Counted from the first letter of the stretch, positions 17,707 through 28,502 are shown. The stretch is 64,000 bases of DNA from Bathymodiolus japonicus methanotrophic gill symbiont (GCF_019721995.1 NZ_BLYC01000018.1:1-64000), one strand, 5' to 3'. Program-made: numbers and translations. Notes: generated by a model not told the origin, from the letters alone.

Positions 17707-19623
17707 ATGTTTACCGAGGATTACAATAATATGCGCAATATCCATAATCTGGACAATGCGACAAAAAATGCACAGGATGAACTGCTATCCTTGCAACACC
17801 AGGACGGCTATTGGTTATTTGAGCTAGAAGCAGACTGTACGATTCCAGCTGAATACATCATGATGATGCATTATCTGGATGATATTGACAGTAAATTACA
17901 GGAAAAAATTGCGACCTATCTGCGTGCGCACCAGTCTGTAGATGGTAGCTATCCTCTGTTTGCCGGTGGTAATGGCGATATTAGTTGCAGTGTTAAAGTT
18001 TACTACGCCCTAAAAATGGCTGGAGACCAGACAGACCAGCCCCATATGGTGCGCCTACGCGAGTTTATACTTACGCAGGGCGGTGCGGCAAAAGCAAACG
18101 TTTTTACACGTATTTCACTGGCCATTTTTGAGCAACTTCCCTGGCGTGGCGTACCGTTTATTCCAGTGGAAATCATGCTGCTACCCAAATGGTTTCCATT
18201 CCATATAGACAAAGTATCTTACTGGTCCCGCACCGTGATGATTCCTTTATTTATCTTATGTACGTTAGAAGCGAAAGCTAAAAACCCGCTAAACATCAAT
18301 ATTCTGGAATTATTCATAGTTCACCCAGACAAGGAGCAACATTATTTTCCTGAGCGTGGGCTGCTGAATAAATTCTTTCTATTTCTGGATGCACTAGGCC
18401 GGAAGTCACGTATTCTGGTCACCAAGAAAATGCACCAGACTGCAGTTGCCAGAGCTAAAGACTGGTTTACCGAGCGCCTCAATGGCGAAGATGGTTTAGG
18501 CGGTATCTTTCCAGCGATGGTCAATGCTTATCAAGCCATGCTATTACTCGGCATGCCCGCCGACCATGAGCATGTTGTCACTGCCCGTAAGGCGATCGAT
18601 AAACTACTCGTCATCAAAACAGATGAAGCATATTGCCAACCTTGCCTATCCCCTGTCTGGGATACTGGACTAACTCTACTTGCCTTGCAGGAAGCTGATT
18701 TAGATAGCACCAAAGCTAGCAGAGAACGTGCTTATGACTGGTTGAAAACCAAGCAACTATCGGATGAGCCTGGTGACTGGCGTATTCAACGCCCTAACCT
18801 GGAAGGCGGTGGCTGGGCATTTCAATTTGAGAACCCGCATTACCCCGATGTCGACGATACTGCTGTTGTTGCTTATGGCATGGCAACGTCTGAACTCCCT
18901 GATATGGATGAATCCATTCACCGCGCGACTCGCTGGATTGTAGGTATGCAGGCAGGTAATGGCGGCTATGGTGCATTTGATGTAGATAATTCTTATTATT
19001 ACCTGAATGAAATCCCGTTTGCCGATCACGGCGCTTTATTAGACCCGCCTACGGCTGATGTTAGTGCGCGTTGCATCATGCTAATGGCTAAAGTAGCACA
19101 GGAGCATGATGAATATTTACCTGCGTATAATCGCTGCCTAAATTATATTCGTTCCGAGCAAGAAGAAGATGGCTCGTGGTTTGGGCGTTGGGGTACTAAT
19201 TATATTTATGGCACCTGGTCAGTATTAATCGCGCTAGAGCAAACTGGCACGCCTAAAGATGACCCTATGTACACTAAAGCGGCCGCATGGTTAAAAAGCG
19301 TACAGCATGAAGATGGTGGCTGGGGCGAGGATAATCAAAGTTATCACCAGGCTGAATTGCGCGGTCAATTCCATTCCAGCACAGCCTTTCAGACAGCCTG
19401 GGCATTACTGGCTTTAATGGCTGCGGGTGAGCATGATTCACAAGCAGTTCGTAGCGGTATTGATTATTTGCTAAATATGCAACAGCAAGACGGCGTATGG
19501 GCGGATGATTGTCACACGGCTCCCGGCTTTCCGCGCGTGTTTTACCTAAAATACCACGGTTATGATAAGTTCTTTCCATTATGGGCCCTGGCGCGTTACC
19601 GCAATGAGCAGCGTAACAAGTGA
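17707..19623 (+). CDS. shc: Squalene-hopene cyclase
   Basis: The 638-residue enzyme has the catalytic DXDD motif as DVDDTA at residues 381-386 and repeated QW motifs (for example QDGYWLFELEADC, EDGSWFGRWGTNYIYGTW, EDGGWGEDNQSY, QDGVWADDC). It cyclises squalene to hopene/hopanol at the membrane. The GTG at 19620 of hpnG overlaps its stop, so the two are translationally coupled. A second possible start at 17731 would remove eight residues. Normal family length and no lesions. Confidence 0.97.
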   Translation: MFTEDYNNMRNIHNLDNATKNAQDELLSLQHQDGYWLFELEADCTIPAEYIMMMHYLDDIDSKLQEKIATYLRAHQSVDGSYPLFAGGNGDISCSVKVYYALKMAGDQTDQPHMVRLREFILTQGGAAKANVFTRISLAIFEQLPWRGVPFIPVEIMLLPKWFPFHIDKVSYWSRTVMIPLFILCTLEAKAKNPLNINILELFIVHPDKEQHYFPERGLLNKFFLFLDALGRKSRILVTKKMHQTAVARAKDWFTERLNGEDGLGGIFPAMVNAYQAMLLLGMPADHEHVVTARKAIDKLLVIKTDEAYCQPCLSPVWDTGLTLLALQEADLDSTKASRERAYDWLKTKQLSDEPGDWRIQRPNLEGGGWAFQFENPHYPDVDDTAVVAYGMATSELPDMDESIHRATRWIVGMQAGNGGYGAFDVDNSYYYLNEIPFADHGALLDPPTADVSARCIMLMAKVAQEHDEYLPAYNRCLNYIRSEQEEDGSWFGRWGTNYIYGTWSVLIALEQTGTPKDDPMYTKAAAWLKSVQHEDGGWGEDNQSYHQAELRGQFHSSTAFQTAWALLALMAAGEHDSQAVRSGIDYLLNMQQQDGVWADDCHTAPGFPRVFYLKYHGYDKFFPLWALARYRNEQRNK

Positions 19624-20339
19624 TTACCGGTATTCTGGTTGCACTACCTGAAGAATTACACACTCTGACTAAATCCAGAATTAAACAGGGTGAATGCATC
19701 GCCGTGTCTGCAAACACCTTGATTACTTTATCTGGCGCTGGTTCTAAAAATGCGGCAAGTGCTGCGCAAAACCTGATAATACTGGGTGCAAATCAATTAA
19801 TTAGCTGGGGTTGTGCCGGCGCATTATCTCCGCAGTTAAAAGCCGGTGACCTGGTTGTTCCTGCCGATATACTTACCCGGGACAATATTCAATTAACAAC
19901 ACATAAACAGTGGTCCCGGAAAGTTATCGACCTACTAGATAAGACCATAAAGCATACGCAAGCCACATTGCTGGAAAGTGATACGGTGATCGGCCAGGCC
20001 TGCGATAAAAACCGGCTATACCTGACGACTCAGGCGATCGCAGTGGATATGGAATCAGCCGCAGTCGCGCAACTTGCTCAGCAGGCACAACTCCCGTTTA
20101 TCGCCATACGCAGCATAGTTGACCCGGCGCAGCTTGACCTTCCCGGGGCGATTGATTATGCGATGACCGACAGCGGCGTTATATCTATTCGCAAACTGCT
20201 GCGCTATTTATGCAGCCATCCAGGCGACCTGCCTCGTTTAATAACACTAGGTATGCACTTCAATGCGGCAAAGAAAACCCTGAAATACCTTGCGGGTCAG
20301 TTGCCACAAATCACTCGGACGCAGTGGAGTCTGGCATGA
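19620..20339 (+). CDS. hpnG: HpnG, hopanoid nucleoside phosphorylase
   Basis: A 239-residue member of the purine nucleoside phosphorylase/MTAN family. It shows VALPEELHTL at the start, SWGCAGALSPQLKAGDLVVP in the middle, and the substrate-binding motif AVDMESAAVAQLA near residue 145. HpnG releases adenine from adenosylhopane to form ribosylhopane (or its phosphate). It starts at GTG 19620, overlapping the shc stop (GTGA), and ends in ATGA shared with hpnN. Confidence 0.93.
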   Translation: MITGILVALPEELHTLTKSRIKQGECIAVSANTLITLSGAGSKNAASAAQNLIILGANQLISWGCAGALSPQLKAGDLVVPADILTRDNIQLTTHKQWSRKVIDLLDKTIKHTQATLLESDTVIGQACDKNRLYLTTQAIAVDMESAAVAQLAQQAQLPFIAIRSIVDPAQLDLPGAIDYAMTDSGVISIRKLLRYLCSHPGDLPRLITLGMHFNAAKKTLKYLAGQLPQITRTQWSLA

Positions 20340-22939
20340 GCCTGTCAACAAGAATACTCGAGTGGCAAGGCTGCCTGGTAACGCGTTATGCGTGGTTTAT
20401 TATTAGTGCCGCTCTATTGCTGGTAGGACTGAGTGCTTACTATGCAAAAGACCATCTTGGCGTGAATAATAATTCGTCTGAGATGCTGTCACCTGATTTG
20501 CCATTTCAGAAAAATTACAAGCGCCTGGAAACTGCATTTCCACAAGATACCAATGCCATTTTATTTGTGGTCGATACGCCTACCCCGGAAGAAACTGCAA
20601 TTGCGGCGACTAATCTGTTAAAGCGCCTAAATAACAATAGCGATTTTTTTGAGTCCAGCTATATTCCGGATGACAATGCATTCTTTCGTCAGCAGGCTTT
20701 TCTGTATCTATCCACTGCAGAGTTAGATAAATTAGCCAGCAACTTAACCGATGCCCAGCCTTTTATTGGTTATCTGGCACAGAATTACCATCTGCAAGGA
20801 CTGTTTAGCATTTTAACCGAGGCGCTGGAAAATGAAGATAGTGTCATCAGCCAAAGCTTGCCAGCGCTACTAACATCCATCAGCACAGCTCTAAACAAAA
20901 CTGCTGCAGGCGAACATTATCATGTTTCCTGGCAAGAAATACTCAACCCGAATAGTGCCACAAACAAAACCCGCCGAATTGTGATTGCCAAGCCCCGGGT
21001 GCATTACCAGTCGATGATGCCAGTCGCTGCTGCGATTGAAAAAGCACGCGCATTATCTAGCTTGCTTATGCAGGAAATGCCCGGAACAAATATTCGTATC
21101 ACCGGTGATATCGCACTACAGCATGAAGAACTGGAAGATATAGGTGATGGCGCTGTACTCAGTGGCATTGGCTCTTTACTACTGGTACTGCTTATTTTAT
21201 TTCGTTGCTTTCACTCGATTAAGCTACTGCTAGCAACCCTGATCACCTTATTAATGGGACTAACACTGACGGCCGGATTTGCAGCTATTGCCATTGGTCA
21301 TTTAAATGTTATTTCAATTTCATTCGCAGCATTGTATATAGGTCTGGGAGTGGATTTCGCCATTCATATGAACCTGCATTACCGCGCGCAACTAGTTAAG
21401 AAATGTAGCAATAAAAAGGCTATTAGAAAAGCCCTGCACAGCGTTGGCTTTTCATTATTTCTTTGCGCTTTAACCACCTCTATCGGTTTTTTTGCTTTTA
21501 TACCTACAGACTATAAAGGCGTCTCTGAACTAGGCATGATTTCTGGTGTCAGCATGTTTATTGGCCTTGCAGTTTCCATGCTGGTATTACCTGCCTTGCT
21601 GACGATATTTAAACTTGAGCAGGCAGAGCCGTTTCATACTTCGGCACAACCTTCGTTTATCCAGACCCTGCCATTTCGCTATAAAAAAGCCATACGCATC
21701 GGTACATTTGTCCTTGTTGCTGCCTGTCTATTCGTCGTCCCGTATATCAGCTTTGATTCTAACCCGATCGATATGCGTAACCCCAAGGCGAGCACAGTCA
21801 GCACATTTAAAGACTTACTCAAATCAAAAACTGACTCGCCTTATGCTCTGTACGCTTTAAGTGATAGCCTGCACGCAACACAAAAAATGCAGAAAAAGCT
21901 GGAACAACTTTCAAGCGTGCATGGGACTATCTCACTGGAAAGTCTGGTAGCTACAGACCAGGAAGATAAGCTATATACTATCGAAGACTTGGCATTAATT
22001 CTAGGACCTCAGCTCAGCCAGTTTAACGCACGCCTTGTTCCCTCTGATACTATCGCGGTGTTAAGTCAGTTTAATGCAACACTTGCCAGCTTGCTGGCAA
22101 ACAACCGCACGTCCATAGACCCGCTGGTTTTGCAGGATCTCAGTAGCAGTATCGATAAATTTTTAGCTGCGCTGGAATTATTTCCAGAGCCGGTCATCCT
22201 GGCGCAAAACCTGGATAATAGTATTCTGGGTCTATTGCCCTACACCATTAAGATGCTAAGCCAAGGCTTAACTGCCTACCCGTTTGATATAAACGATATA
22301 CCTGACGAGATTCGTCTGCAGTGGCTTAGTCTAACGGGTATTTATCGTACGATGATTATGCCGGAGCAGAATTTAAATATCCCTGCCAACTTAAAGCAGT
22401 TCGCTGAACAAGTACAGAGTGTTGAGCCTACCGCAGTCGGCTTGCCGGTGGGTGATCTTGCTTCGGGAAAAGCGGTGGTTGGCGCTTTTCAGCAGGCATT
22501 TGCCAGCTCGTTAATCATTATTTTCCTGTTACTTTTGTTTATGCTGAAAAGCATTAAAAAAACGCTATTAGTCATAGGTCCATTATTGCTTGCCGGTTTA
22601 TTAACCTGCACGACCAATGTTTTTCTTGGCATTCCGTTTAATTTTGCTAACATCATCGCCCTGCCTCTCCTGTTAGGCATGGGCGTTGATAGCGGTATTC
22701 ATATTATCCATTGCCTATATGAAGGCCTTGAGGACAATCAACATTTATTACAAAGCAGTACCGCGCGCGGGGTCATGTTCAGTTCGCTGACCACCATGAG
22801 TAGTTTTATCAGCCTGGCGTTAATACCGCATTTTGGCATTTCCAGCATGGGGATTACTCTGGCTGTTGGCATTAGCTTTACGCTGTTTTGCACGCTGTTT
22901 ATATTACCTGCTTTTAGCAATAGAACCATTCAACTTTAA
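20336..22939 (+). CDS. hpnN: HpnN, hopanoid RND-family transporter
   Basis: An 867-residue RND/MMPL-type protein with a duplicated layout. Each half has a large periplasmic loop and a bundle of about six membrane helices. The halves carry related motifs GLGVDFAIHMNLHYR and GMGVDSGIHIIHCLYEG near the fourth helix. HpnN moves hopanoids from the inner to the outer membrane. The ATG at 20336 overlaps the hpnG stop as ATGA; this start is preferred over an earlier in-frame ATG because it gives a normal N-terminus MSLSTRILEWQG. It is followed by hpnO after 16 bases. Confidence 0.95.
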   Translation: MSLSTRILEWQGCLVTRYAWFIISAALLLVGLSAYYAKDHLGVNNNSSEMLSPDLPFQKNYKRLETAFPQDTNAILFVVDTPTPEETAIAATNLLKRLNNNSDFFESSYIPDDNAFFRQQAFLYLSTAELDKLASNLTDAQPFIGYLAQNYHLQGLFSILTEALENEDSVISQSLPALLTSISTALNKTAAGEHYHVSWQEILNPNSATNKTRRIVIAKPRVHYQSMMPVAAAIEKARALSSLLMQEMPGTNIRITGDIALQHEELEDIGDGAVLSGIGSLLLVLLILFRCFHSIKLLLATLITLLMGLTLTAGFAAIAIGHLNVISISFAALYIGLGVDFAIHMNLHYRAQLVKKCSNKKAIRKALHSVGFSLFLCALTTSIGFFAFIPTDYKGVSELGMISGVSMFIGLAVSMLVLPALLTIFKLEQAEPFHTSAQPSFIQTLPFRYKKAIRIGTFVLVAACLFVVPYISFDSNPIDMRNPKASTVSTFKDLLKSKTDSPYALYALSDSLHATQKMQKKLEQLSSVHGTISLESLVATDQEDKLYTIEDLALILGPQLSQFNARLVPSDTIAVLSQFNATLASLLANNRTSIDPLVLQDLSSSIDKFLAALELFPEPVILAQNLDNSILGLLPYTIKMLSQGLTAYPFDINDIPDEIRLQWLSLTGIYRTMIMPEQNLNIPANLKQFAEQVQSVEPTAVGLPVGDLASGKAVVGAFQQAFASSLIIIFLLLLFMLKSIKKTLLVIGPLLLAGLLTCTTNVFLGIPFNFANIIALPLLLGMGVDSGIHIIHCLYEGLEDNQHLLQSSTARGVMFSSLTTMSSFISLALIPHFGISSMGITLAVGISFTLFCTLFILPAFSNRTIQL

Positions 22940-22955
22940 AGACCAAGATACAGTC

Positions 22956-24347
22956 ATGTCATTCAGTATCGCCGAACTTTTTACTCAACATAGTCAGGAA
23001 AAATTTGAGTTGCACGAAAACTATTTGAATAATCAAATGGTTCGAGTTCTAAAAACGATAGGCTATGACCGCACCTACACAAAGGCGCTGGGTCAGTATT
23101 TATATGATCAGCAAAACACCGAGTATCTGGATTGTTTAAGTGGCTTTGGTGTATTTGCCGTAGGGCGCAACCACCCTACAGTCGTTAACGCGCTACAGGA
23201 AACATTGACACTGGAATTACCTAACCTGGTGCAAATGGATGTGTCTTTATTAAGTGGCTTGCTGGCAAAGAAAATCCTGGCTACCACTCCGGATAATCTG
23301 GATAAGATGTTCTTCTGTAATTCCGGTACCGAAGCGGTTGAAGCGGCTATTAAATTTGCCCGCTATACCACTAAACGAGAAAAAATCGTTTTCTGTGAGC
23401 ATGGCTATCATGGCTTGACCATGGGTTCTTTATCTTTAATTGGTGAAGAAGTGTTTCGCGAAGGCTTTGGCCCATTTCTGCCAGGCTGCAGTTCTGTGCC
23501 ATTTAATGATCTGGCGGCACTAGAGCAGGCACTGAGCAATAAAGATGTTGCTGCATTTATAGTCGAACCGATACAGGGTAAAGGCGTAAACCTACCTGAT
23601 GATAATTATCTGGTGGGCGTACAGCGCCTGTGTAAACAATATGGCACTTTATTTGTTGCCGATGAAGTACAAACCGGCATAGGCCGCACTGGAAAATTCT
23701 GGGCTATCGATCACTGGGATGTACAACCAGATATGATTTGCATGGCTAAAGCCTTATCTGGTGGCTTCGTCCCCGTTGGTGGCGTTGCCATGACTAGTAA
23801 AATTATGGATACGGTGTTTAACCGCATGGATAGAGCCGTGGTTCATGGCTCAACCTTTTCAAAAAATAATATGGCGATGGCGGCAGGATTGGCTACCTTA
23901 CAGGTTATTGAAGATGAGAGCCTGGTGCAAAACAGTGCTCTGGTCGGCGCAGATATTATTCGTAGTATCAATGCCATGAGCAGTCGATATGAATTTTTAA
24001 AAGAAGCACGAGGCAAAGGGCTAATGGTTGCCATCGAATTTCAGGCGCCTAAAAGCCTAACCCTTAAAGCCGCCTGGGCAACGCTGGAAGCGGCGAATAA
24101 AGGCTTGTTTTGTCAGATGGTCACCATCCCCTTATTTAAAGATCATCACTTACTCACACAGGTGGCTGGACACGGCATGAATGTCGTTAAACTATTGCCG
24201 CCATTGAACTTAACACAAAAAGATCGCGACTGGATTGTTAACTCGTTCGATCATGCCATTGCTGACACTCACAAAGTCCCTGGCTCAATCTGGTCACTGG
24301 GTAAAAACCTAGCTGGCCATGCACTTAAATCAAAAACAGGGTCTTAA
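22956..24347 (+). CDS. hpnO: HpnO, class III aminotransferase for aminobacteriohopanetriol
   Basis: A 463-residue PLP enzyme of the class III (acetylornithine/GABA) aminotransferase family. It has FCNSGTEAVEAAIKFAR, the Asp-containing LFVADEVQTGIGRTGKFW and the lysine region AKALSGGFVPVGGV, where the Schiff-base Lys lies, followed by HGSTFSKNNMAMAAGLA. HpnO is proposed to aminate the ribosylhopane-derived side chain to give aminotriol. The start at 22956 is chosen over an upstream ATG inside hpnN because it follows the hpnN stop and gives MSFSIAELF. Part of the hopanoid operon. Confidence 0.92.
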   Translation: MSFSIAELFTQHSQEKFELHENYLNNQMVRVLKTIGYDRTYTKALGQYLYDQQNTEYLDCLSGFGVFAVGRNHPTVVNALQETLTLELPNLVQMDVSLLSGLLAKKILATTPDNLDKMFFCNSGTEAVEAAIKFARYTTKREKIVFCEHGYHGLTMGSLSLIGEEVFREGFGPFLPGCSSVPFNDLAALEQALSNKDVAAFIVEPIQGKGVNLPDDNYLVGVQRLCKQYGTLFVADEVQTGIGRTGKFWAIDHWDVQPDMICMAKALSGGFVPVGGVAMTSKIMDTVFNRMDRAVVHGSTFSKNNMAMAAGLATLQVIEDESLVQNSALVGADIIRSINAMSSRYEFLKEARGKGLMVAIEFQAPKSLTLKAAWATLEAANKGLFCQMVTIPLFKDHHLLTQVAGHGMNVVKLLPPLNLTQKDRDWIVNSFDHAIADTHKVPGSIWSLGKNLAGHALKSKTGS

Positions 24348-24359
24348 GGAACGTATATT

Positions 24360-26222
24360 ATGAATATTGCAGAGAATTATCCACTTTTACATACCATCGA
24401 CCTTCCTGACGATGTGCGGAAATTAGACCGGGATCAGTTGATTCCGCTATCCGGTGAATTACGCGAATTTTTAACCCACTCTGTTAGTTTATCTGGCGGC
24501 CATTTTTCAGCGGGTCTGGGAACGGTTGAATTAACCGTTGCTTTACATTATGTCTATAACACACCTAACGATCAACTAGTCTGGGATGTGGGACATCAAG
24601 CCTATCCGCATAAAATCCTCACTGGGCGCAAAGAGCGCATGACCACAATTCGCACTAAAGACGGTATCTCGGCTTTCCCCAAGCGCAAGGAAAGTGAATA
24701 CGATGCATTTGGCGTTGGCCATTCGAGCACCTCGATCAGTGCAGCCTTAGGTATGGCCATTGCTGCTGAAAATAAAGGTGAAAACAGCCGCATGGTCGCA
24801 ATTATTGGTGATGGTAGTATTACTGGCGGCATGGCGTTTGAAGCGATGAATCATGCGGGTGCTCTTGACGCCAATTTGCTGGTTATTCTAAATGATAACG
24901 ATATGGCAATTTCGCCTAATGTTGGTGCGATGAACAACTACTTTACTAAAATCATTTCCAGCAAGCTTTATTCTTCTGTACGCGAAGAAAGCAAAAAAGT
25001 ACTCAGTAACCTACCCTCTGTATGGGAACTTGCAAAAAAGACCGAGGAGCATGTTAAGGGCATGATTGTTCCCGGCACTTTATTTGAAGAACTAGGCTTT
25101 AATTACATTGGCCCGATTGATGGCCATGATGTGGATATGCTAGTCGATACGCTGAAAGCCGTCAAAGAACTTTCTGGCCCGGTATTTCTGCATATCGTTA
25201 CTAAAAAAGGTAAGGGCTATGCCCCTGCTGAAAAAGACCCGTTAGCTTATCATGGTGTACCCGCCTTTGATCGTAGCAAGGATTGCCTGCCTAAATCCGC
25301 GCCATCGCCACACCCGACTTATACCCAGGTTTTTGGTTGCTGGTTATGTGATATGGCAGAAAAAGATGAACGTTTATTAGGCATTACCCCTGCCATGCGT
25401 GAGGGTTCAGGAATGGTGAAATTTTCTGAATGTTATCCAAAACGCTATTTTGATGTCGCGATCGCTGAACAACATGCGGTGACCCTCGCTGCTGGACAGG
25501 CATGTCAGGGAGCAAAACCAATTGTTGCTATTTATTCCACGTTCTTACAGCGCGCATATGATCAACTCGTGCACGATGTCGCGATCCAGAACCTGGATGT
25601 GTTATTTGCCATCGACCGTGCTGGCCTGGTTGGCCCTGATGGTCCTACGCATGCGGGTAATTTTGATTACAGCTTTCTGCGCTGTATTCCGAATATGCTG
25701 GTAATGGCACCAGCCGATGAAAATGAATGCCGACAAATGCTAACCACTGGCTATAACTATGAAGGCCCTGCTTCAGTACGTTATCCTCGCGGTAAAGGCC
25801 CGGGCACTACTATTGCTAATGACTTTGCTGAACTGGAAATCGGTAAAGCTGAAGTACGTCATCAAGGCGGCCGTATAGCAATTCTTGCCTGGGGCAGCAT
25901 GGTCACTCCTGCGCTTGAAGTGGGTAAACATATAGGCGCTACTGTCATTAATATGCGCTTTATCAAGCCACTGGATGAAGACATTATTCTGCAAATGGCT
26001 AAGAGTCATGATGTGCTGGTCACCGTTGAAGAAAATGTACTCGCGGGTGGCGCTGGTAGCGCGGTCAATGAATTTTTACAGGCGCAGAAAATTCTGATGC
26101 CAGTATTAAATATCGCCTTAGCTGATGAATTTATCGAACAGGGAACGCGTGAAGAGCTATTGGCAGAATGTGGTCTGGATATGCAGGGCATTACAACGCA
26201 AATAGAAAACTTCTGCGCCTAA
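24360..26222 (+). CDS. dxs: 1-deoxy-D-xylulose-5-phosphate synthase
   Basis: The 620-residue thiamine-diphosphate enzyme has the [18 protein letters not shown] motif for Mg-ThDP binding and [22 protein letters not shown]. The transketolase pyrimidine domain is seen in [18 protein letters not shown], followed by the C-terminal domain. It makes DXP from pyruvate and glyceraldehyde-3-phosphate, the entry to the MEP pathway, and so supplies the isoprene units for the squalene made by the same operon. Start at 24360 with AAGGA upstream, 13 bases after hpnO. Confidence 0.97.
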   Translation: MNIAENYPLLHTIDLPDDVRKLDRDQLIPLSGELREFLTHSVSLSGGHFSAGLGTVELTVALHYVYNTPNDQLVWDVGHQAYPHKILTGRKERMTTIRTKDGISAFPKRKESEYDAFGVGHSSTSISAALGMAIAAENKGENSRMVAIIGDGSITGGMAFEAMNHAGALDANLLVILNDNDMAISPNVGAMNNYFTKIISSKLYSSVREESKKVLSNLPSVWELAKKTEEHVKGMIVPGTLFEELGFNYIGPIDGHDVDMLVDTLKAVKELSGPVFLHIVTKKGKGYAPAEKDPLAYHGVPAFDRSKDCLPKSAPSPHPTYTQVFGCWLCDMAEKDERLLGITPAMREGSGMVKFSECYPKRYFDVAIAEQHAVTLAAGQACQGAKPIVAIYSTFLQRAYDQLVHDVAIQNLDVLFAIDRAGLVGPDGPTHAGNFDYSFLRCIPNMLVMAPADENECRQMLTTGYNYEGPASVRYPRGKGPGTTIANDFAELEIGKAEVRHQGGRIAILAWGSMVTPALEVGKHIGATVINMRFIKPLDEDIILQMAKSHDVLVTVEENVLAGGAGSAVNEFLQAQKILMPVLNIALADEFIEQGTREELLAECGLDMQGITTQIENFCA

Positions 26223-26231
26223 TCAATCACT

Positions 26232-26262
26232 TTCGGGTGGGTGCATATAGCCCACCCAACAT
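26232..26262. terminator. Hairpin after dxs
   Basis: GGGTGGG and CCCACCC pair across about nine bases. There is no clear T-run, so termination is uncertain. Confidence 0.35.
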
Positions 26263-26275
26263 CTAGCCATAAACT

Positions 26276-27181
26276 GTGTCTTATACTTCTGTAAAATCGT
26301 TAACAGCACTATGCCTATTACTTTTTCCATTACTTAGCCTTGCCCACGGCACCATTAGGCTCTGGCAATCCATCTGGTCGGCATGGATTTTCACGCCCGA
26401 TGTTGCCATCCCGATGCTTTTAACCGTAGTTGTTTTTTTTCGGGGTCGTGCCAAGCGGCGTGAAGCAGGCCGCCCCGTCAGCATCGGGCAAACCATTAGC
26501 TTTCTACTGGGTATGCTGTGCTTCGTTATCGCCCTGCAATCTCCATTAGAGCCACTGTCCGAGCATTTTTTGTTTTTTCATCAGATTGAACATTTATTAA
26601 TGCGTGGTTTAGGCCCCCTATTGCTTATCTTAAGTATGCCTCTCGCACCACTAATACAGGGGCTTCCCAAAGTGGTACGCCATTCTATTTTGACACCGAT
26701 TATCCGTAATAAAGTGATACAGTGGCTATATAATTTCCTGAACTACCCAGTCATCGCATCGGTTTTATTTATCGCAACCCTACTCATCTGGCAAATCCCC
26801 AGCCTGCATAATAGCGCCCTGGCAGACCAGTCTTTACATAACTGGATGCACTTCACCATGATTCTGACCGGCTTCTTTTTCTGGTGGTTAATCTGCGATC
26901 CACGCCAGAAATCATCCCGTATTCCGTTTGGTATACGTATTATTATTTTATGGTTAGTGACCATACCTAATACTATTATTGGTGCTATTATTACTTTAAA
27001 GAGAGATCAGATCTATGCTGCTTACGATGTACTCGATGGACGATTAGCCATTGAAATAATGCTGGATCAGCAGTTAGGCGGTATTATGATCTGGGGACCT
27101 GGTGGCATGATAGGACTGATTGGTACCGCTGTTGTATTTTTTCTATGGACACGCAAAGATAAAAAATTGCGCTATCACTAA
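26276..27181 (+). CDS. CtaG-type (caa3) cytochrome c oxidase assembly membrane protein
   Basis: A 301-residue protein with about seven membrane helices matching the caa3_CtaG family (PF09678). Features include HGTIRLWQSIWSAWIFTPDV, the His-containing FLFFHQIEHLLMRGLGPLLL, HNWMHFTMILTGFFFWWLI and DQQLGGIMIWGPGGM. Conserved His residues probably bind copper. It is thought to help insert copper into oxidases. Translation would start at GTG 26276. It is distinct from the Cox11-type CtaG. Confidence 0.82.
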   Translation: MSYTSVKSLTALCLLLFPLLSLAHGTIRLWQSIWSAWIFTPDVAIPMLLTVVVFFRGRAKRREAGRPVSIGQTISFLLGMLCFVIALQSPLEPLSEHFLFFHQIEHLLMRGLGPLLLILSMPLAPLIQGLPKVVRHSILTPIIRNKVIQWLYNFLNYPVIASVLFIATLLIWQIPSLHNSALADQSLHNWMHFTMILTGFFFWWLICDPRQKSSRIPFGIRIIILWLVTIPNTIIGAIITLKRDQIYAAYDVLDGRLAIEIMLDQQLGGIMIWGPGGMIGLIGTAVVFFLWTRKDKKLRYH

Positions 27182-27247
27182 ATTACTCCGCGTCACCTGT
27201 CCCGATCTTTCTAGGTTTAAAACACATTATTACGTTGGGGGGAGCTT

Positions 27248-28419
27248 ATGAAAATTGCAATTATCGGTATGGGGCGTGTTGGCGAAACTCTCGCATACAG
27301 CATCGTAATGAGAGGCCTCTGTGATCATCTAATACTATGCAACCGCACAGCGTCAACAGCAACCGGAGATGCAATGGATTTGCAGCATAGTCTGGCTTTT
27401 TGTCAGCACTCCATGAAAATAAGCTCTGGCGAAATTGCCCAGGCTAAAGATGCAGATATCGTAGTGATTACAGCATCAATCTCCATGTCAAAGACAATGT
27501 CTTCGCGCACAGAACTGGGACTGGTCAATGTTGCGCTATTTCGAGAATTAGTTCCACTTATTGCCAGTAATAACCCAGATGCAGTGCTGGTCATTGTATC
27601 TAACCCTGTTGATGCCTTGACTTACCTGACGACCAAGCTTTCAGGCTTTGCTGCATCCCAGGTTATTGGTGTGAGTACATTGATAGACTCAGCCAGATTC
27701 AGGGTCATGCTCTCACAAGTCGAGAAAATCCATCCTGATGATCTACGCGCTTATGTCGTCGGAGAGCATGGACCTAACCAATTCCCGATTTTTAGTCAGG
27801 CGATTGTTGGCTGTGAGTCGATCAATGATAACCCATTACACCGCGAGATATTTGATCAAGTAACTGACGCAGGATTCGAAGTCTATCATAACAAGGGCTA
27901 TACCAATTTTGCCATTGCCAATGCCTGCACTGAAGTGCTTAGAACCATTGTTTCTGATGCCCACCGCACCATGCCACTTTGCACCTACTTTGATGAGTGG
28001 CTAGGCATCACTAATAACTGTTTTAGCATTCCGGTGGTAGTCGGCCGCAGAGGTATCATACGCTATTTATACCCGGCACTAAATAAACGCGAGCAACAGG
28101 ATTTAAATAGTCAGGCGCGCCATGCTACCTCACGAAATTCCGGGACTCCTGTCGCCGTAATTCGTTCACCTACGCAGCGAATAGGAGATGCTCCAGCCGC
28201 CCTGCGTCCGCCACAGACTGAGCACAAAGCAGCTCAGTCATGGCTACCACAAATGGCTCTACGGCTATTCGGGATAAAATTTTAGCCTCCCTCGCGCGCT
28301 ATCGCGCACTTCGGATTGGCAAATTTCCCTGCGCCTTCTGGAGACTATCAGCCCGTCCGGGGCTGACAGCGAATGCGAAAAAAATTAAAGCAACAATCAG
28401 TACGCTTTTAGACTTATGA
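27248..28419 (+). CDS. Malate/lactate dehydrogenase family protein with tail replaced by element A2
   Basis: The NAD-binding GMGRVGETLA motif is at the N-terminus. The substrate Arg lies in DSARFRVMLS and the catalytic His in GEHGPNQFPIFS, so the catalytic core is complete. Element A2 (28112-28371) interrupts codon 289. Removing it restores a natural C-terminus (LNSNAKKIKATISTLLDL, stop at 28417), which ends in the usual final helix. As it stands, translation runs into the element and ends at 28285, adding about 57 foreign residues (starting [15 protein letters not shown]) in place of 17 native ones. Activity may survive or not. The choice between malate and lactate is not clear: the loop has MSKTMSSRTEL rather than a plain malate-type R-R pair. 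GGGGGAG is a strong ribosome-binding site. Confidence 0.82.
28112..28371 (+). repeat. Type A element, copy A2
   Basis: 260 bp. Empty site AATAGT|AATGCG restores the dehydrogenase frame, so no target duplication. Right flank AATG fits the +4 G rule. Confidence 0.93.
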
Positions 28420-28502
28420 AATGAGGCTTCGCCTTAGGCAACTCGCAACCCACTCTCCTTGCTGGTCTTTTTGTCCATCATCTGCGTTGTAGAAACAATT
28501 GC

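Noticed and set aside
27248-28285. Dehydrogenase with a novel C-terminal domain
   Set aside because: The extra C-terminus is translated element A2. The true C-terminus is found right after the element.
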